Positions 9,072 through 17,797 of a DNA stretch of 64,000 bases are shown piece by piece. Below the pieces are notes generated by a model. The model saw only the letters and a list, made by a program, of their open reading frames with translations. It did no database searches and was not told the origin of the DNA. Numbering within the stretch: position 1 is the stretch's first letter; every line of letters starts with the position of its first letter. The translations under genes and the position numbers were made by a program. Location: positions 1-64,000 of the forward strand of contig NZ_NJGV01000017.1 in NCBI RefSeq assembly GCF_002213425.1, in the 5' to 3' direction. Origin of the DNA: Herbaspirillum aquaticum. Its GTDB lineage: Bacteria; Pseudomonadota; Gammaproteobacteria; Burkholderiales; Burkholderiaceae_D.

Positions 9072-9141
9072 GTCGCGCGATTGACGCGGGATTGGCTGCA
9101 GCAGGGCCTCGGCTGCCTGCGCCAGGCTCTACAATGCCGGC

Positions 9142-9708
9142 ATGAACTTGCCTGAACTCCATACCCTGATCTGGGACGAACTGCAGCGCGGTGCCAGTCC
9201 CACGCGTTCGCCTTTTACCATCTGGCAACTGGCCACGCTCGCCCTGGACGGTGCGCCGCAGCTGCGTTCCATCGTCTTGCGCGAGGCCGATGCGTCAAGC
9301 GGACGCTTGGGTTTTCATACCGACTTGCGCTCCCCCAAGCTGGCCGAGATAGGCGCGGACGGCCGCGTGGCGATGCTCGCGGTGGACCTGGATCGCCATC
9401 TGCAACTGCGCCTGAACGGCGTGGCACGGGTGGTGCAGGATGCCGCGCGCATTCGTGCCATGTGGACCGGCGCCAGGCCGCATACGCTGATCCTGTACAA
9501 GACGCCGCATGCGCCAGGCACCCCCATCGCACAGCCCGAGGATGGCCACGTGCCACCGCAGGCCAGCGGTGATGGCGTCGAGAATTTTGCGCTGGTGGAA
9601 GTGCGGCTGGAACGCATCGAATGGCTGGACCTGACGCCAAACCAGCATCGCCGCGCCCGCTTCGAGCGCCTGCAGGATCAATGGCAGGGGCAGTGGATCG
9701 CGCCTTGA
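9142..9708 (+). CDS. Pyridoxamine 5'-phosphate oxidase-like flavoprotein
   Basis: A 188-residue protein of the PPOX/FMN-binding split-barrel superfamily, resembling the Alr4036-type subgroup. Its N-terminal half has the typical pattern of a loop that binds the FMN phosphate (LRSIVLREAD, GFHTDLRSPKLAEI). The C-terminal end RRARFERLQDQWQGQWIAP resembles PdxH ends. It is shorter than true PdxH (about 215), so a role in vitamin B6 synthesis is uncertain; a flavin reductase or oxidase role is equally possible. It is monocistronic and convergent with the CPBP gene. Confidence 0.8.
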   Translation: MNLPELHTLIWDELQRGASPTRSPFTIWQLATLALDGAPQLRSIVLREADASSGRLGFHTDLRSPKLAEIGADGRVAMLAVDLDRHLQLRLNGVARVVQDAARIRAMWTGARPHTLILYKTPHAPGTPIAQPEDGHVPPQASGDGVENFALVEVRLERIEWLDLTPNQHRRARFERLQDQWQGQWIAP

Positions 9709-9720
9709 CGGCGCGCCTGC

Positions 9721-10605
9721 TCAGGCCAGCGCCGGATAGGTGAATCCGAGGAAGTGCACCGCATTGAGCATGAAGTGCAGCAGGATCGCCGCTTCGATGC
9801 GCCCGCTGCGCTGGAACACCCAGCCATAGCCGGCCCCGGCCACCGTGGCCAGCGCGGCATAGGCCAGCCCGCCGCCCAGGTGTGCCGCACCGAACAGCAG
9901 GGCCGAGAGCACCAGCGCCAGCCCGGTTCCACCACGCACTGCCTGCAAGGCAGCCTGCAAGCGGTGCTGGATCACGCCATGGAAGAACGCTTCTTCGGCC
10001 ACCACCGTCAGGAACAGGTTGATGGCCAGGAACTGCAGCGTGAAATCAGGCCATTTCAACGCGGGCCTGACCAGGCCTGCCAGCGCGCCCAATCCCATCA
10101 CCAGGACGATCGTGACGGCACCCGGCAGCAGCGTCGCGCCAATCGTCGCGCGCCATTCCCTGCACGCATGGATGCGCGGAGCGAGCAGGGCCAGCAGCAG
10201 CAGTCCGGCGGCCCCTTTGTCCAGGTTGGCATAGAGCATGAAAGGCCGCGCATCGGCCGTGATGGCCGCTGACGGGACCACCAGCACATTGTGGAAACCA
10301 GGCCAGCGATGCAAGGCCAGCAGCAGCGCGAGCAACAGGGTGAGCACCAGCAGACTGGCACGTTGCCATGCGCGGGGCGCATGGGTCGTTCCCCATGCGG
10401 CCGCCGCCAGCAAGGCCAGGCCTGCGGCACCGATGGCGTCGACCTGTCCGGCAAGCATGCCCGCCAGGACAGCCAGCGCCAGCAAGGGGGCCCAGGGCGC
10501 AAGCGCCAGGCGACCGCCTGATGGCCAGCGGGACGGGGAAGGGAACCAGACGGTGCAGATGGCCAGCATCAGGAGCAGCGGTGCAGACATGGTCGAGAGA
10601 TTCAT
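9721..10605 (-). CDS. CPBP-family intramembrane metalloprotease homologue
   Basis: A polytopic membrane protein of about 294 residues with a C-terminal CPBP (Abi/CAAX protease, Rce1-like) domain. The three conserved motifs are visible: EEAFFHG (the EExxxR motif, but with His where Arg is usual), FGAAH (FxxxH) and HFMLNAVHF. Family members cleave or process membrane substrates or act as scaffolds; the substrate here is unknown. The start is uncertain (10605 or 10590), as no clear ribosome-binding site is visible. It is convergent with the PPOX-like gene and divergent from the AraC-GyrI regulator. Confidence 0.8.
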   Translation of the reverse strand: MNLSTMSAPLLLMLAICTVWFPSPSRWPSGGRLALAPWAPLLALAVLAGMLAGQVDAIGAAGLALLAAAAWGTTHAPRAWQRASLLVLTLLLALLLALHRWPGFHNVLVVPSAAITADARPFMLYANLDKGAAGLLLLALLAPRIHACREWRATIGATLLPGAVTIVLVMGLGALAGLVRPALKWPDFTLQFLAINLFLTVVAEEAFFHGVIQHRLQAALQAVRGGTGLALVLSALLFGAAHLGGGLAYAALATVAGAGYGWVFQRSGRIEAAILLHFMLNAVHFLGFTYPALA

Positions 10606-10740
10606 TGAATGGCGGCAAAGGCGGTGTTTTAACATGGCGGACGTGATGGCGGCCACCCTGGGCCATCGTACGATGCGCAGTTTTGGTCAGGATTTGTGCC
10701 GTCATTTCTTGCACAGTACGTCCCGTGAACCGAGGACCCG

Positions 10741-11619
10741 ATGAACGACGACCGTAAAAGCAGCAGCCAGGCCCGCTATCAAGCCCGATTCGAGCGCGTG
10801 CTCGACCATATCGAAGCCCATCTCCATGCGCCCTTGGAGATGGAACAGCTGGCCGCCGTCGCGCATTTCTCCCGGTTCCATTTCCAGCGGCAATTTGCCG
10901 ATTTCACCGGCGTCGGGGTGGCGCGCTACATCCTGCTGATGCGCTTGAAGCACGCCAGTTTGCAACTGGCCTTCCAGTCGCAGCGGCGCATCATCGACAT
11001 CGCCCTCGAAGCCGGTTTCGAAAATCCGGAATCCTTTACGCGCGCCTTTAGGAGTGCTTTCGGCCAGTCGCCTTCGCAGTTCCGGCGCGCACCCGACTGG
11101 CCCTCTTGGAATGAGCGTTTCGTGTTCCGCATCCCTGAAAGGAAAGTGGACGTGCAAGTCGAGATCGTCAATGTCGAACCCATCCGCATCGCCATGCTCA
11201 CGCATCGCGGCCCCGTCAACCAGCTCAATGCCACGGTGGCGCGCTTCATCGAATGGCGCAAGGCCACGGGCCTGTCACCCGTGGGGCGCAGCCGTACCTT
11301 TGGTTTGGCCTGGGACAATCCCGATACCACGCCGCCGGAGCAATTTCGCTTCGGCATCTGCGGCGAGGTCGATGGGGAGGTGCCGGATAATGTGCAAGGC
11401 GTTGAGCCGACCCTGATTCCCGGCGGACGCTGCGCACGCGTGCGGCATGCCGGCGCGCATGAACGGCTGGGCGAAAGCATCTATCCGCTGTATCGCCAGT
11501 GGCTGCCGCAGAGCGGCGAGGAGCTGCGTGATTTTCCGCTGTACTTCCACTATCTCAACTTGCTGCCCGATACGCCGCCGGGCGAGCTGCTCACCGATAT
11601 CTACCTGCCCTTGAAATAG
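10741..11619 (+). CDS. AraC-family regulator with a GyrI-like effector domain
   Basis: A 292-residue protein. The N-terminal AraC double helix-turn-helix (about residues 15-115, with FSRFHFQRQF and FENPESFTRAF) is fused to a C-terminal GyrI-like/SOUL ligand-binding domain (about 135-292). This is the Rob/SbmC-like layout that often senses small amphipathic compounds. The reading frame begins at the first ATG in a short gap after the CPBP gene, which may be a target. A regulon cannot be deduced from sequence. Confidence 0.88.
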   Translation: MNDDRKSSSQARYQARFERVLDHIEAHLHAPLEMEQLAAVAHFSRFHFQRQFADFTGVGVARYILLMRLKHASLQLAFQSQRRIIDIALEAGFENPESFTRAFRSAFGQSPSQFRRAPDWPSWNERFVFRIPERKVDVQVEIVNVEPIRIAMLTHRGPVNQLNATVARFIEWRKATGLSPVGRSRTFGLAWDNPDTTPPEQFRFGICGEVDGEVPDNVQGVEPTLIPGGRCARVRHAGAHERLGESIYPLYRQWLPQSGEELRDFPLYFHYLNLLPDTPPGELLTDIYLPLK

Positions 11620-11645
11620 GGACCCTCAGGAAAAGGGAAGAAAGC

Positions 11646-12077
11646 TCACGCCACCAGGGTGCGCGAGAAGTGTGCCATCTGGTGTGCGGGCACCAGCAGC
11701 GGCACGAAGGAAGCATCGTTCACGGCGAGCCAATAGGGCAGGTGCGGGCTGGCATCGAAGCCGTAGTTGCTGCCCTCGAGCAGCCAGAAGCGCGGCACCG
11801 CCAGCGCGGGACGCACGCTGTGCTTGAGCTGGTCGAGGCTGGCCAGGCGCTGCGCGCACGGCCGGAATGGTGCCGGCGGCAGCGCTTCTCCGCTGGCTGC
11901 GAAACCGGCCGTGGCGAACCATTCCAGCACCTTGCGCGGACTGGCCTTGAGGCTTGCCCAGTCATGCATGGCATCAGTGCGCCCGGTGACGATGCGGGTG
12001 CAACTGCTGACATACAACTCGACCATGCCCAGCAAGGCGCTGGGAACAGGGACGCGGACTTTGGCGAATGGCGACAT
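11646..12077 (-). CDS. Hypothetical protein
   Basis: A 143-residue ORF I do not recognise. It starts MSPFAKVRVPVPS, has no signal peptide or membrane segment, and carries several aromatic residues towards the C-terminus (PRFWLLEGSNYGFDAS, LPYWLAVND). An AAGGAAG lies eight bases upstream of the ATG, and codon use fits the neighbourhood. It is convergent with the AraC-GyrI gene and divergent from the receiver protein. A shifted 98-residue reading at 11626-11922 is considered a shadow. Confidence 0.6.
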   Translation of the reverse strand: MSPFAKVRVPVPSALLGMVELYVSSCTRIVTGRTDAMHDWASLKASPRKVLEWFATAGFAASGEALPPAPFRPCAQRLASLDQLKHSVRPALAVPRFWLLEGSNYGFDASPHLPYWLAVNDASFVPLLVPAHQMAHFSRTLVA

Positions 12078-12310
12078 CGGCGAGGCTTCCTTTGGGTGCG
12101 GGGACGGGCGATCCCGGGGACCGCTGCATTGATGTTGCCACTGTAGCCATCTTCCCCGGTGCCGGCGATCGGGGAAATCCTGACGGCGCGTCAGCTTGCG
12201 GGTTGGCTGCGTTCAGGAAATTCCCGATGCCGGGCTGGCGGCGAGTCCTGTAAAACGGTTGCTGTAGCCTTGAACGGCTTGTGCATTTTTACCGGATATT
12301 TCCTCGCAGC

Positions 12311-12832
12311 ATGAGTTTCCCCAGCATCATCATGATTGACCCCAGCCAGGAGGCCGCCGAGTTGGCGCGCTTCGCCCTGTGGCGTGCGGGATTGCATTGC
12401 GACTTCCGCGCGTGCAGCGACTTGAGCGCGGCGCGCCGCTGCCTGCTGCAGGGGCGCCGCCAGGCCGATGGCATCGTGCCCAGCCTGATCCTGCTGGAGT
12501 CCGAGATGGAATGCGGCGAGGGACTGGAACTGCTGCGCGAGTTGCGCGCCAGCAAGCATCTCTGCTGCGCGCCGGTGGTGGTGTTTCCGTCCTACGAGAC
12601 CGAAGGCGAGCGCGAGGCGCTGGCCGCCGGTGCCACCGAATACCTGCCCAAGCCGGTCGATGGCGAACACTATGCGCGTTGCGTGGTGGAGATGGTGGAG
12701 CGCTGGTGCGATCTCAGCGAGGCTGCAGCGCCCCTGGCCGAGGGTGTAATGGCCGAGGCACTGGCCGACTTGCCCGGGCACCCGCAGCGACGCCGTGAGG
12801 ATGGCCAGCCGCGCGGCAGGCGTTCGCACTGA
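12311..12832 (+). CDS. Degenerate receiver-domain protein (pseudo-response regulator)
   Basis: A 173-residue protein that consists of a single CheY-like receiver fold plus a basic tail (RRREDGQPRGRRSH). The scaffold is clear: IIMID (residues 6-10), LILLESEME (59-67), VVVFPS (89-94) and YLPKPVD (111-117). Key residues are changed. The phosphoacceptor Asp is Glu63, the second acidic residue is Pro11, and the usual Thr is Pro93; the conserved Lys114 remains. It probably signals without phosphorylation. There is no kinase or output domain nearby. The start at 12311 lacks a strong ribosome-binding site; an in-frame ATG at 12281 is possible. Confidence 0.75.
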   Translation: MSFPSIIMIDPSQEAAELARFALWRAGLHCDFRACSDLSAARRCLLQGRRQADGIVPSLILLESEMECGEGLELLRELRASKHLCCAPVVVFPSYETEGEREALAAGATEYLPKPVDGEHYARCVVEMVERWCDLSEAAAPLAEGVMAEALADLPGHPQRRREDGQPRGRRSH

Positions 12833-12859
12833 ATCCGGCGCGTTGGCGCAACAACGAAC

Positions 12860-12883
12860 AAAGGGCCGCAAGGCCCTTTTTTT
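12860..12883 (+). terminator. Rho-independent terminator after the receiver gene
   Basis: AAGGGCC-GCAA-GGCCCTT followed by a run of seven T. It lies between convergent genes (receiver and Lrp), so it may serve both. Confidence 0.85.
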
Positions 12884-12912
12884 CGCCAGCATGCCGTGCG
12901 GCTCAGCCCGGC

Positions 12913-13392
12913 TCAGCGCCGCGTCTTGATCTTGGGCGTGGGCAGGGCGGTCTTGTACTTGATCTGCTTCAGCGCAAAGCTGGAGCGGATGTTCTTGATG
13001 CCGGGGATCTTGGTCAGGTGATCGACGATGAAGTGCTCCAGCGTCAGCAGGTCCGGCACCACGATGCGCAGCAGGTAATCTTCGTCGCCGGTCATCAGGT
13101 AGACTTCCATGACTTCATCGAAGGCACTGACCGCCGTCTCGAACTGGGCCAGTGCTTCGGCACCCTGGCGCTCCAGGATCACCTTGACGAACACGTTCAC
13201 CTTCAGGCCCAGCAGGTGCGGATCGGCCAGCGCCACATAGCGCGAGATGATGCCTTCGGTCTCCAGTCGCTTCACACGGGCCAGGGTCGGCGAGGGCGAA
13301 AGGTTGATGCGGCTGGCCAGCTCCAGATTGCTGATCGAACTGTTCTCCTGAAGGATATTCAGGATGCGCAAATCGGTGGTGTCTAGTTCCAT
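12913..13392 (-). CDS. Lrp/AsnC-family transcriptional regulator
   Basis: A 159-residue Lrp-type regulator with an N-terminal winged helix (LDTTDLRILNILQENSSISN onward; recognition helix about residues 32-45) and a C-terminal RAM/ACT-like ligand domain containing GDEDYLLRIVV. It is divergent from the 2-oxoacid dehydrogenase E1 gene across 307 bp. The pairing resembles MdeR-MdeB of Pseudomonas, where a Lrp-type regulator controls 2-oxobutyrate/methionine catabolism. By position it is the likely regulator of the E1 gene; the effector amino acid is unknown. Confidence 0.87.
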   Translation of the reverse strand: MELDTTDLRILNILQENSSISNLELASRINLSPSPTLARVKRLETEGIISRYVALADPHLLGLKVNVFVKVILERQGAEALAQFETAVSAFDEVMEVYLMTGDEDYLLRIVVPDLLTLEHFIVDHLTKIPGIKNIRSSFALKQIKYKTALPTPKIKTRR

Positions 13393-13699
13393 TATCGAAA
13401 TTTAATTCTGTCAGTTTCAGTTTTGCAGCACTGGATGCTGAATATTGTACGGCAACTTCCAATTTTAAGTGACTCATGCCGGGGTATCCGGCGTATCGTA
13501 GTCCAGTGGTTCCATCACAGAAGCTAGCCCTCAACGACAACAAGACCGAAAAGGCGTCGGGCGCGGGGAGACGGATGGCGCGGCCTGTGTTTTACCGGCT
13601 TTTTGTCTCTTTGCATAGCAGCGATTGCAGTGCCGGCACGTTTTGTGCCGGGTGCTGCGTGTTGCCCGGCGCGCCCAGACAGGAGAACAGGAAGTGGAC
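13393..13699. other. Divergent intergenic region between the Lrp regulator and the E1 gene
   Basis: This 307-bp gap is locally AT-richer near the regulator start (ATCGAAATTTAATTCTG), as expected for Lrp-type binding, but I cannot define a box. A 7-bp hairpin CCGGCAC-GTTTT-GTGCCGG lies at 13633-13651 in the putative leader of the E1 gene. No small ORF is convincing. Confidence 0.4.
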
Positions 13700-16381
13700 A
13701 TGTCCCGCCCCAGTGACAGTGATATCCCGAAGGATATCGACCTCGATGCCCAGGAAACCCAGGAGTGGCTGCAGGCGCTGCAGAGCGTGCTGGCCGAAGC
13801 CGGCCCGGAACGCGCGCGCTTCCTGCTCTCGCGGCTGTCGGCGGCGGCCCAGCAATGGGGCGTGAACTGGCGTGATGCGCGCAATACGCCCTACGTCAAC
13901 ACCATCCGGCCTGAACAGGAACCGCCTTTTCCCGGTGGTTCCGACGCCCAGGCCATCGAGGAACGCATCGCCAGCATCATGCGCTGGAATGCACTGGCCA
14001 TGGTGGTGCGCGCCAACCGCGCCTACGGCGAGCTGGGCGGGCACATCGCCAGCTTCGCCTCGGCGGCGGACCTCTTCGAGGTCGGCTTCAATCACTTCTT
14101 CCGTGCGCGCGATGCGCAGTTTGCCGGTGACGTCGTCTACTTCCAGCCGCACTCCGCCCCTGGCATCTATGCGCGCGCATTTCTCGAAGGCGCCTTGAGC
14201 GAAGAGGACCTGGCCTACTATCGCCGCGAGATCGAAGCCAAGCGCGTGGGGCGGCAGGGTTTGTCGTCCTATCCGCATCCCTGGCTGATGCCGCATTTCT
14301 GGCAGTTCCCGACCGGCTCGATGGGCATCGGTCCCATCAATGCCATCTACCAGGCGCGCTTCCTGCGCTACATGGAGCATCGCGGCCTGCTGCAGGATCA
14401 AGGGCGCAAGGTGTGGGGCGTGTTTGGCGACGGCGAGATGGATGAGCCCGAATCGCTGGCCGCGCTCTCGCTGGCCTCGCGCGAGAAGCTGGACAACCTG
14501 ATCTTCGTGGTCAATTGCAACCTGCAGCGGCTCGATGGCCCGGTGCGCGGCAATGGCCACATCGTCGATGAACTGGAAACCCTCTTTGCCGGTGCCGGCT
14601 GGAACGTCATCAAACTGCTGTGGGGCTCGGACTGGGATGGCCTGTTTGCGCGCGACAAGGACGGCGAACTGGTCGATGCCTTGAACCGCACGGTGGACGG
14701 GCAATTACAGACCTTTGCCGCCAATGATGGTGCGTTCAATCGCCAGCATTTCTTTGGCCAGACCCCGGGCACGCGTGCCATCGGCGCCACCCTCACCGAT
14801 GAGGAAATCAATCGCCTGCGCCGTGGTGGCCATGACATGAAGAAGATCTTCTCGGCCTACCAGGCGGCAGCCAAGCATCGCGGCCAGCCCACGGTGATCC
14901 TGGCGCAGACCAAGAAGGGTTACGGCATGGGGGCGGCGGGCGAGGGCAAGATGACCACGCACCAGCAGAAGAAGCTCGATGAGGAAAGCCTGCTGCAATT
15001 CCGTGACCGCTTCAAGCTGCCGCTCACCGATGAGCAATGCCGTGAGCTGGCCTTCTACAAGCCGGCCGATGACAGCCCGGAGATGAAGCACCTGCACGCG
15101 CGCCGTGCCGCACTGGGCGGCTACCTGCCGCGCCGCCATGCGGGTGAGGCGCGGCGCACCGTGCCATCGCTGGAGGCACACAGCAAGTTCGCGCTGCAAG
15201 CCGATGGCAAGGAAATGTCTTCCACCATGGCGCTGGTGCGCCAGCTCGGCAACCTGCTCAAGGACAAGGACTTCGGCCAGTATGTGGTGCCCATCGTGGC
15301 CGATGAGGCGCGCACCTTCGGCATGGCCAACCTGTTCCGCCAGGTCGGCATCTATTCCTCGCAGGGTCAGCTGTATGAGCCTGAGGATATCGGTTCCATC
15401 CTCTACTATCGCGAGGCCAAGGATGGCCAGATCCTGGAGGAGGGCATCACCGAGGCAGGGGCGATTTCCTCGTGGACTGCAGCGGCTACCGCCTACTCGG
15501 TGCATGGCACGCCGATGCTGCCGTTCTACATCTACTATTCGATGTTCGGTTTCCAGCGCATCGGCGACCTGATCTGGGCGGCGGCAGACCAGCGTGCGCG
15601 CGGCTTCCTGATCGGTGCCACCTCGGGCCGCACGACTTTGGGCGGCGAGGGGCTGCAGCACCAGGACGGCAACAGTTTGGTGACGGCCGCATCGATTCCC
15701 AATTGCGTGTCGTATGACCCGGCTTATGCCTATGAGCTGGCGGTGATCCTGGATGAGGGCATGCGCCGCATGATGGAGCGCGGCGATGACGTCTTCTACT
15801 ACATCACCGTCACCAATGAGAACGAGGCCCAGCCCAGCCTGCCGGACGGGGTGCAAGACGGCATCCTGCGCGGCATGTACTGCCTGGGCCGCAAGCCTGG
15901 GGCGCAAGTACGGCTGCTGGGTTCCGGCCCCATCCTCAAGGAAGCCGTGGCGGCGGCGGCGCTGCTGCAACAGCACTGGCAGGTCGAGGCCGAGGTATGG
16001 AGCGTGACCAGCTATACCGAACTGGCGCGTGATGGGGTGGCGGCACAGCGCGCGCAGCGCTTGTCGGGCAGCGATGGCGAGCCTTACGTGACAGCGCAAT
16101 TGCGGGATAGCGCGGCACCGGTGATCGCCGTGAGCGATTACATTCGCACCTTGCCCGAGAGCATTCGCGGCTTCGTGCCGGCACCGTATGTGACGCTGGG
16201 GACGGACGGGTTCGGCCGCAGTGATACACGGGTGAATTTGCGGGACTTCTTCGAGATCGATGCGCGCTGGATTGCCTATACGGCTTTGTGTGAAGTATGG
16301 GGGAATGAACGCGCGCGGCTTGAAGAAGCAGCGCGTACATTGGGTATCGATACGAACAAGCCCTTGTCGTCCTCGGTATGA
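13700..16381 (+). CDS. Homodimeric 2-oxoacid (pyruvate-type) dehydrogenase E1 component
   Basis: An 893-residue thiamine-diphosphate enzyme of the AceE family (about 887). The ThDP motif runs from GDGEMDEPES to NCNLQRLDGPV (about residues 240-285). The pyrimidine and C-terminal domains are complete, with GRTTLGGEGLQHQDG. It decarboxylates a 2-oxoacid, probably pyruvate or 2-oxobutyrate, and passes the acyl group to an E2. No E2 or E3 gene is adjacent, which is typical of the MdeB-like second copy rather than the main aceEF operon. The start at 13700 has AGGAGAACAGGAAG upstream. A Lrp-type regulator is divergent. Confidence 0.9.
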   Translation: MSRPSDSDIPKDIDLDAQETQEWLQALQSVLAEAGPERARFLLSRLSAAAQQWGVNWRDARNTPYVNTIRPEQEPPFPGGSDAQAIEERIASIMRWNALAMVVRANRAYGELGGHIASFASAADLFEVGFNHFFRARDAQFAGDVVYFQPHSAPGIYARAFLEGALSEEDLAYYRREIEAKRVGRQGLSSYPHPWLMPHFWQFPTGSMGIGPINAIYQARFLRYMEHRGLLQDQGRKVWGVFGDGEMDEPESLAALSLASREKLDNLIFVVNCNLQRLDGPVRGNGHIVDELETLFAGAGWNVIKLLWGSDWDGLFARDKDGELVDALNRTVDGQLQTFAANDGAFNRQHFFGQTPGTRAIGATLTDEEINRLRRGGHDMKKIFSAYQAAAKHRGQPTVILAQTKKGYGMGAAGEGKMTTHQQKKLDEESLLQFRDRFKLPLTDEQCRELAFYKPADDSPEMKHLHARRAALGGYLPRRHAGEARRTVPSLEAHSKFALQADGKEMSSTMALVRQLGNLLKDKDFGQYVVPIVADEARTFGMANLFRQVGIYSSQGQLYEPEDIGSILYYREAKDGQILEEGITEAGAISSWTAAATAYSVHGTPMLPFYIYYSMFGFQRIGDLIWAAADQRARGFLIGATSGRTTLGGEGLQHQDGNSLVTAASIPNCVSYDPAYAYELAVILDEGMRRMMERGDDVFYYITVTNENEAQPSLPDGVQDGILRGMYCLGRKPGAQVRLLGSGPILKEAVAAAALLQQHWQVEAEVWSVTSYTELARDGVAAQRAQRLSGSDGEPYVTAQLRDSAAPVIAVSDYIRTLPESIRGFVPAPYVTLGTDGFGRSDTRVNLRDFFEIDARWIAYTALCEVWGNERARLEEAARTLGIDTNKPLSSSV

Positions 16382-16460
16382 AGTGGAGCGATAGATGAAC
16401 GGTGGCCAGCCGGATTGAAAATCTCTCATCTGGCCCGACGCCGTGTTTGCTATAGTGAAA

Positions 16461-16488
16461 CCGCCCGTGCATCACGGGCGGTTTTTTT
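16461..16488 (+). terminator. Rho-independent terminator of the E1 gene
   Basis: CCGCCCGTG-CAT-CACGGGCGG followed by seven T, 80 bp after the E1 stop. Confidence 0.92.
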
Positions 16489-16542
16489 ATGGCTCCGTGA
16501 TGCGCATCGTCCATGACCTACAGTGAGTGAGGAGTACACAAG

Positions 16543-17301
16543 ATGGCTGCACCCAAACGTATCGCGCTGGTGACCGGCGCAGGCTCCGGCATCGGCCGGC
16601 AGATCACGCTCGCGCTGCTGCGCGAAGGCTATGGCGTGGCCCTGGCCGGACGCCGCCAGGATGCGCTGGAAGAGACCGTCAAGCTGGCCGGCGAGCACGG
16701 CGCCAACGCGCTGGTGGTGGCGGCCGACGTGACCGATCCGGCCTCGGTGAAGCAGCTCTTCGCCAAGACCCGCGAGCGTTTCGGACGCCTTGACATGCTC
16801 TTCAACAATGCCGGTATCTTTGCGCCGCCGGTGTCGCTGGAAGAACTGAGCGTGGAGCAGTGGAAGGCGGCGGTGGACATCAACCTGACCGGTGTTTTCC
16901 TCTGCACCCAGGAAGCCTTCCGCATCATGAAGGACCAGTCGCCGCGGGGCGGGCGCATCATCAACAATGGTTCGATCTCGGCGCATGCGCCGCGTCCCTT
17001 CTCGGCCTCCTATACGGCGACCAAGCACGCCATCACGGGACTGACCAAGGCCACCTCGCTCGATGGCCGCGCCTATGACATCGCCTGCGGACAGATCGAC
17101 ATCGGCAATGCCTCCACCGACATGACCACGCTCATGAAGAAGGGCACGCTGCAGGCCGATGGCTCGACCAAGGTCGAGCCGACCATGGATGCCGAACACG
17201 TGGCCCGTGCCATCCTCTACATGGACAGCCTGCCGCTGGAGGCCAATGTGCAGTTCATGACGGTGATGGCGACCAAGATGCCGTATATCGGGCGGGGTTG
17301 A
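16543..17301 (+). CDS. Short-chain dehydrogenase/reductase
   Basis: A 252-residue classical SDR. It has the NAD(P)-binding TGAGSGIG (residues 11-18), the structural NNAG, catalytic Ser in [10 protein letters not shown] and the YxxxK pair in SYTATKH. The cofactor-binding segment AGRRQDAL, with Arg after the second strand, suggests NADP preference. The substrate is not deducible. It is monocistronic, with a terminator on either side, so no pathway context is available. Confidence 0.9.
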   Translation: MAAPKRIALVTGAGSGIGRQITLALLREGYGVALAGRRQDALEETVKLAGEHGANALVVAADVTDPASVKQLFAKTRERFGRLDMLFNNAGIFAPPVSLEELSVEQWKAAVDINLTGVFLCTQEAFRIMKDQSPRGGRIINNGSISAHAPRPFSASYTATKHAITGLTKATSLDGRAYDIACGQIDIGNASTDMTTLMKKGTLQADGSTKVEPTMDAEHVARAILYMDSLPLEANVQFMTVMATKMPYIGRG

Positions 17302-17327
17302 GCGGGCTTATATCCGCCAGATGAAGA

Positions 17328-17360
17328 AATGGCCGCAGTGATGAACTGCGGCCATTTTTT
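17328..17360 (+). terminator. Rho-independent terminator of the SDR gene
   Basis: A 12-bp stem, AATGGCCGCAGT with its complement, around the loop GATGA and followed by TTTT. It is symmetrical enough to work also for the convergent antitoxin-like gene. Confidence 0.9.
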
Positions 17361-17383
17361 GAAGCGGTGAAAAGCGAGATGCG

Positions 17384-17797
17384 CTAGCCGATGAACACGG
17401 CAGGACCGACGCCGAAGCGCTCGGCCAGTGCCTTGACCTGGCGCAGGTTCAAATCGCGCTTGCCGCGCAGGATCTCGGAGACCACGCCTTGTGAGCCGAT
17501 CTCGGGGAGGTCGGATTGCGTCAGCTGATGCTGCTCCATCAGGAATTGCAGGACTTCAACCGGAGAAACCTGCTGCAGCGGGAAGTGCTTGTCATCGTAT
17601 TCGGCAATGAGGCTGCCGAGCGTGTCGACCAGGTCGGCCAGGGGATGCCGTTCATCGCTGGCACCGGCATCGAGCAATTGATTCAGCGTGGCGACTGCGC
17701 GGTCATAGTCGTCGTCGGAACGAATCGGCCGTAGCGGGATGAGGGACGACAAGGCCGCAAAGTGCGAGGTGATGTCGTCCATCATCCTCTCGTCCAT
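17384..17797 (-). CDS. HigA-like antitoxin / XRE-family regulator, no toxin partner
   Basis: A 137-residue HigA (COG5499-type) protein. An acidic N-terminal half (residues 1-75) is followed by an XRE helix-turn-helix (about 76-125, including EILRGKRDLNLRQVKALAERFGV). The start overlaps the ubiX stop (ATG at 17797, or GTG at 17800), so translation is coupled to ubiX. No HigB-type RelE-fold toxin lies on either side. It may be a solitary regulator or a leftover antitoxin carried in the grxD-ubiX operon. Confidence 0.82.
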   Translation of the reverse strand: MDERMMDDITSHFAALSSLIPLRPIRSDDDYDRAVATLNQLLDAGASDERHPLADLVDTLGSLIAEYDDKHFPLQQVSPVEVLQFLMEQHQLTQSDLPEIGSQGVVSEILRGKRDLNLRQVKALAERFGVGPAVFIG

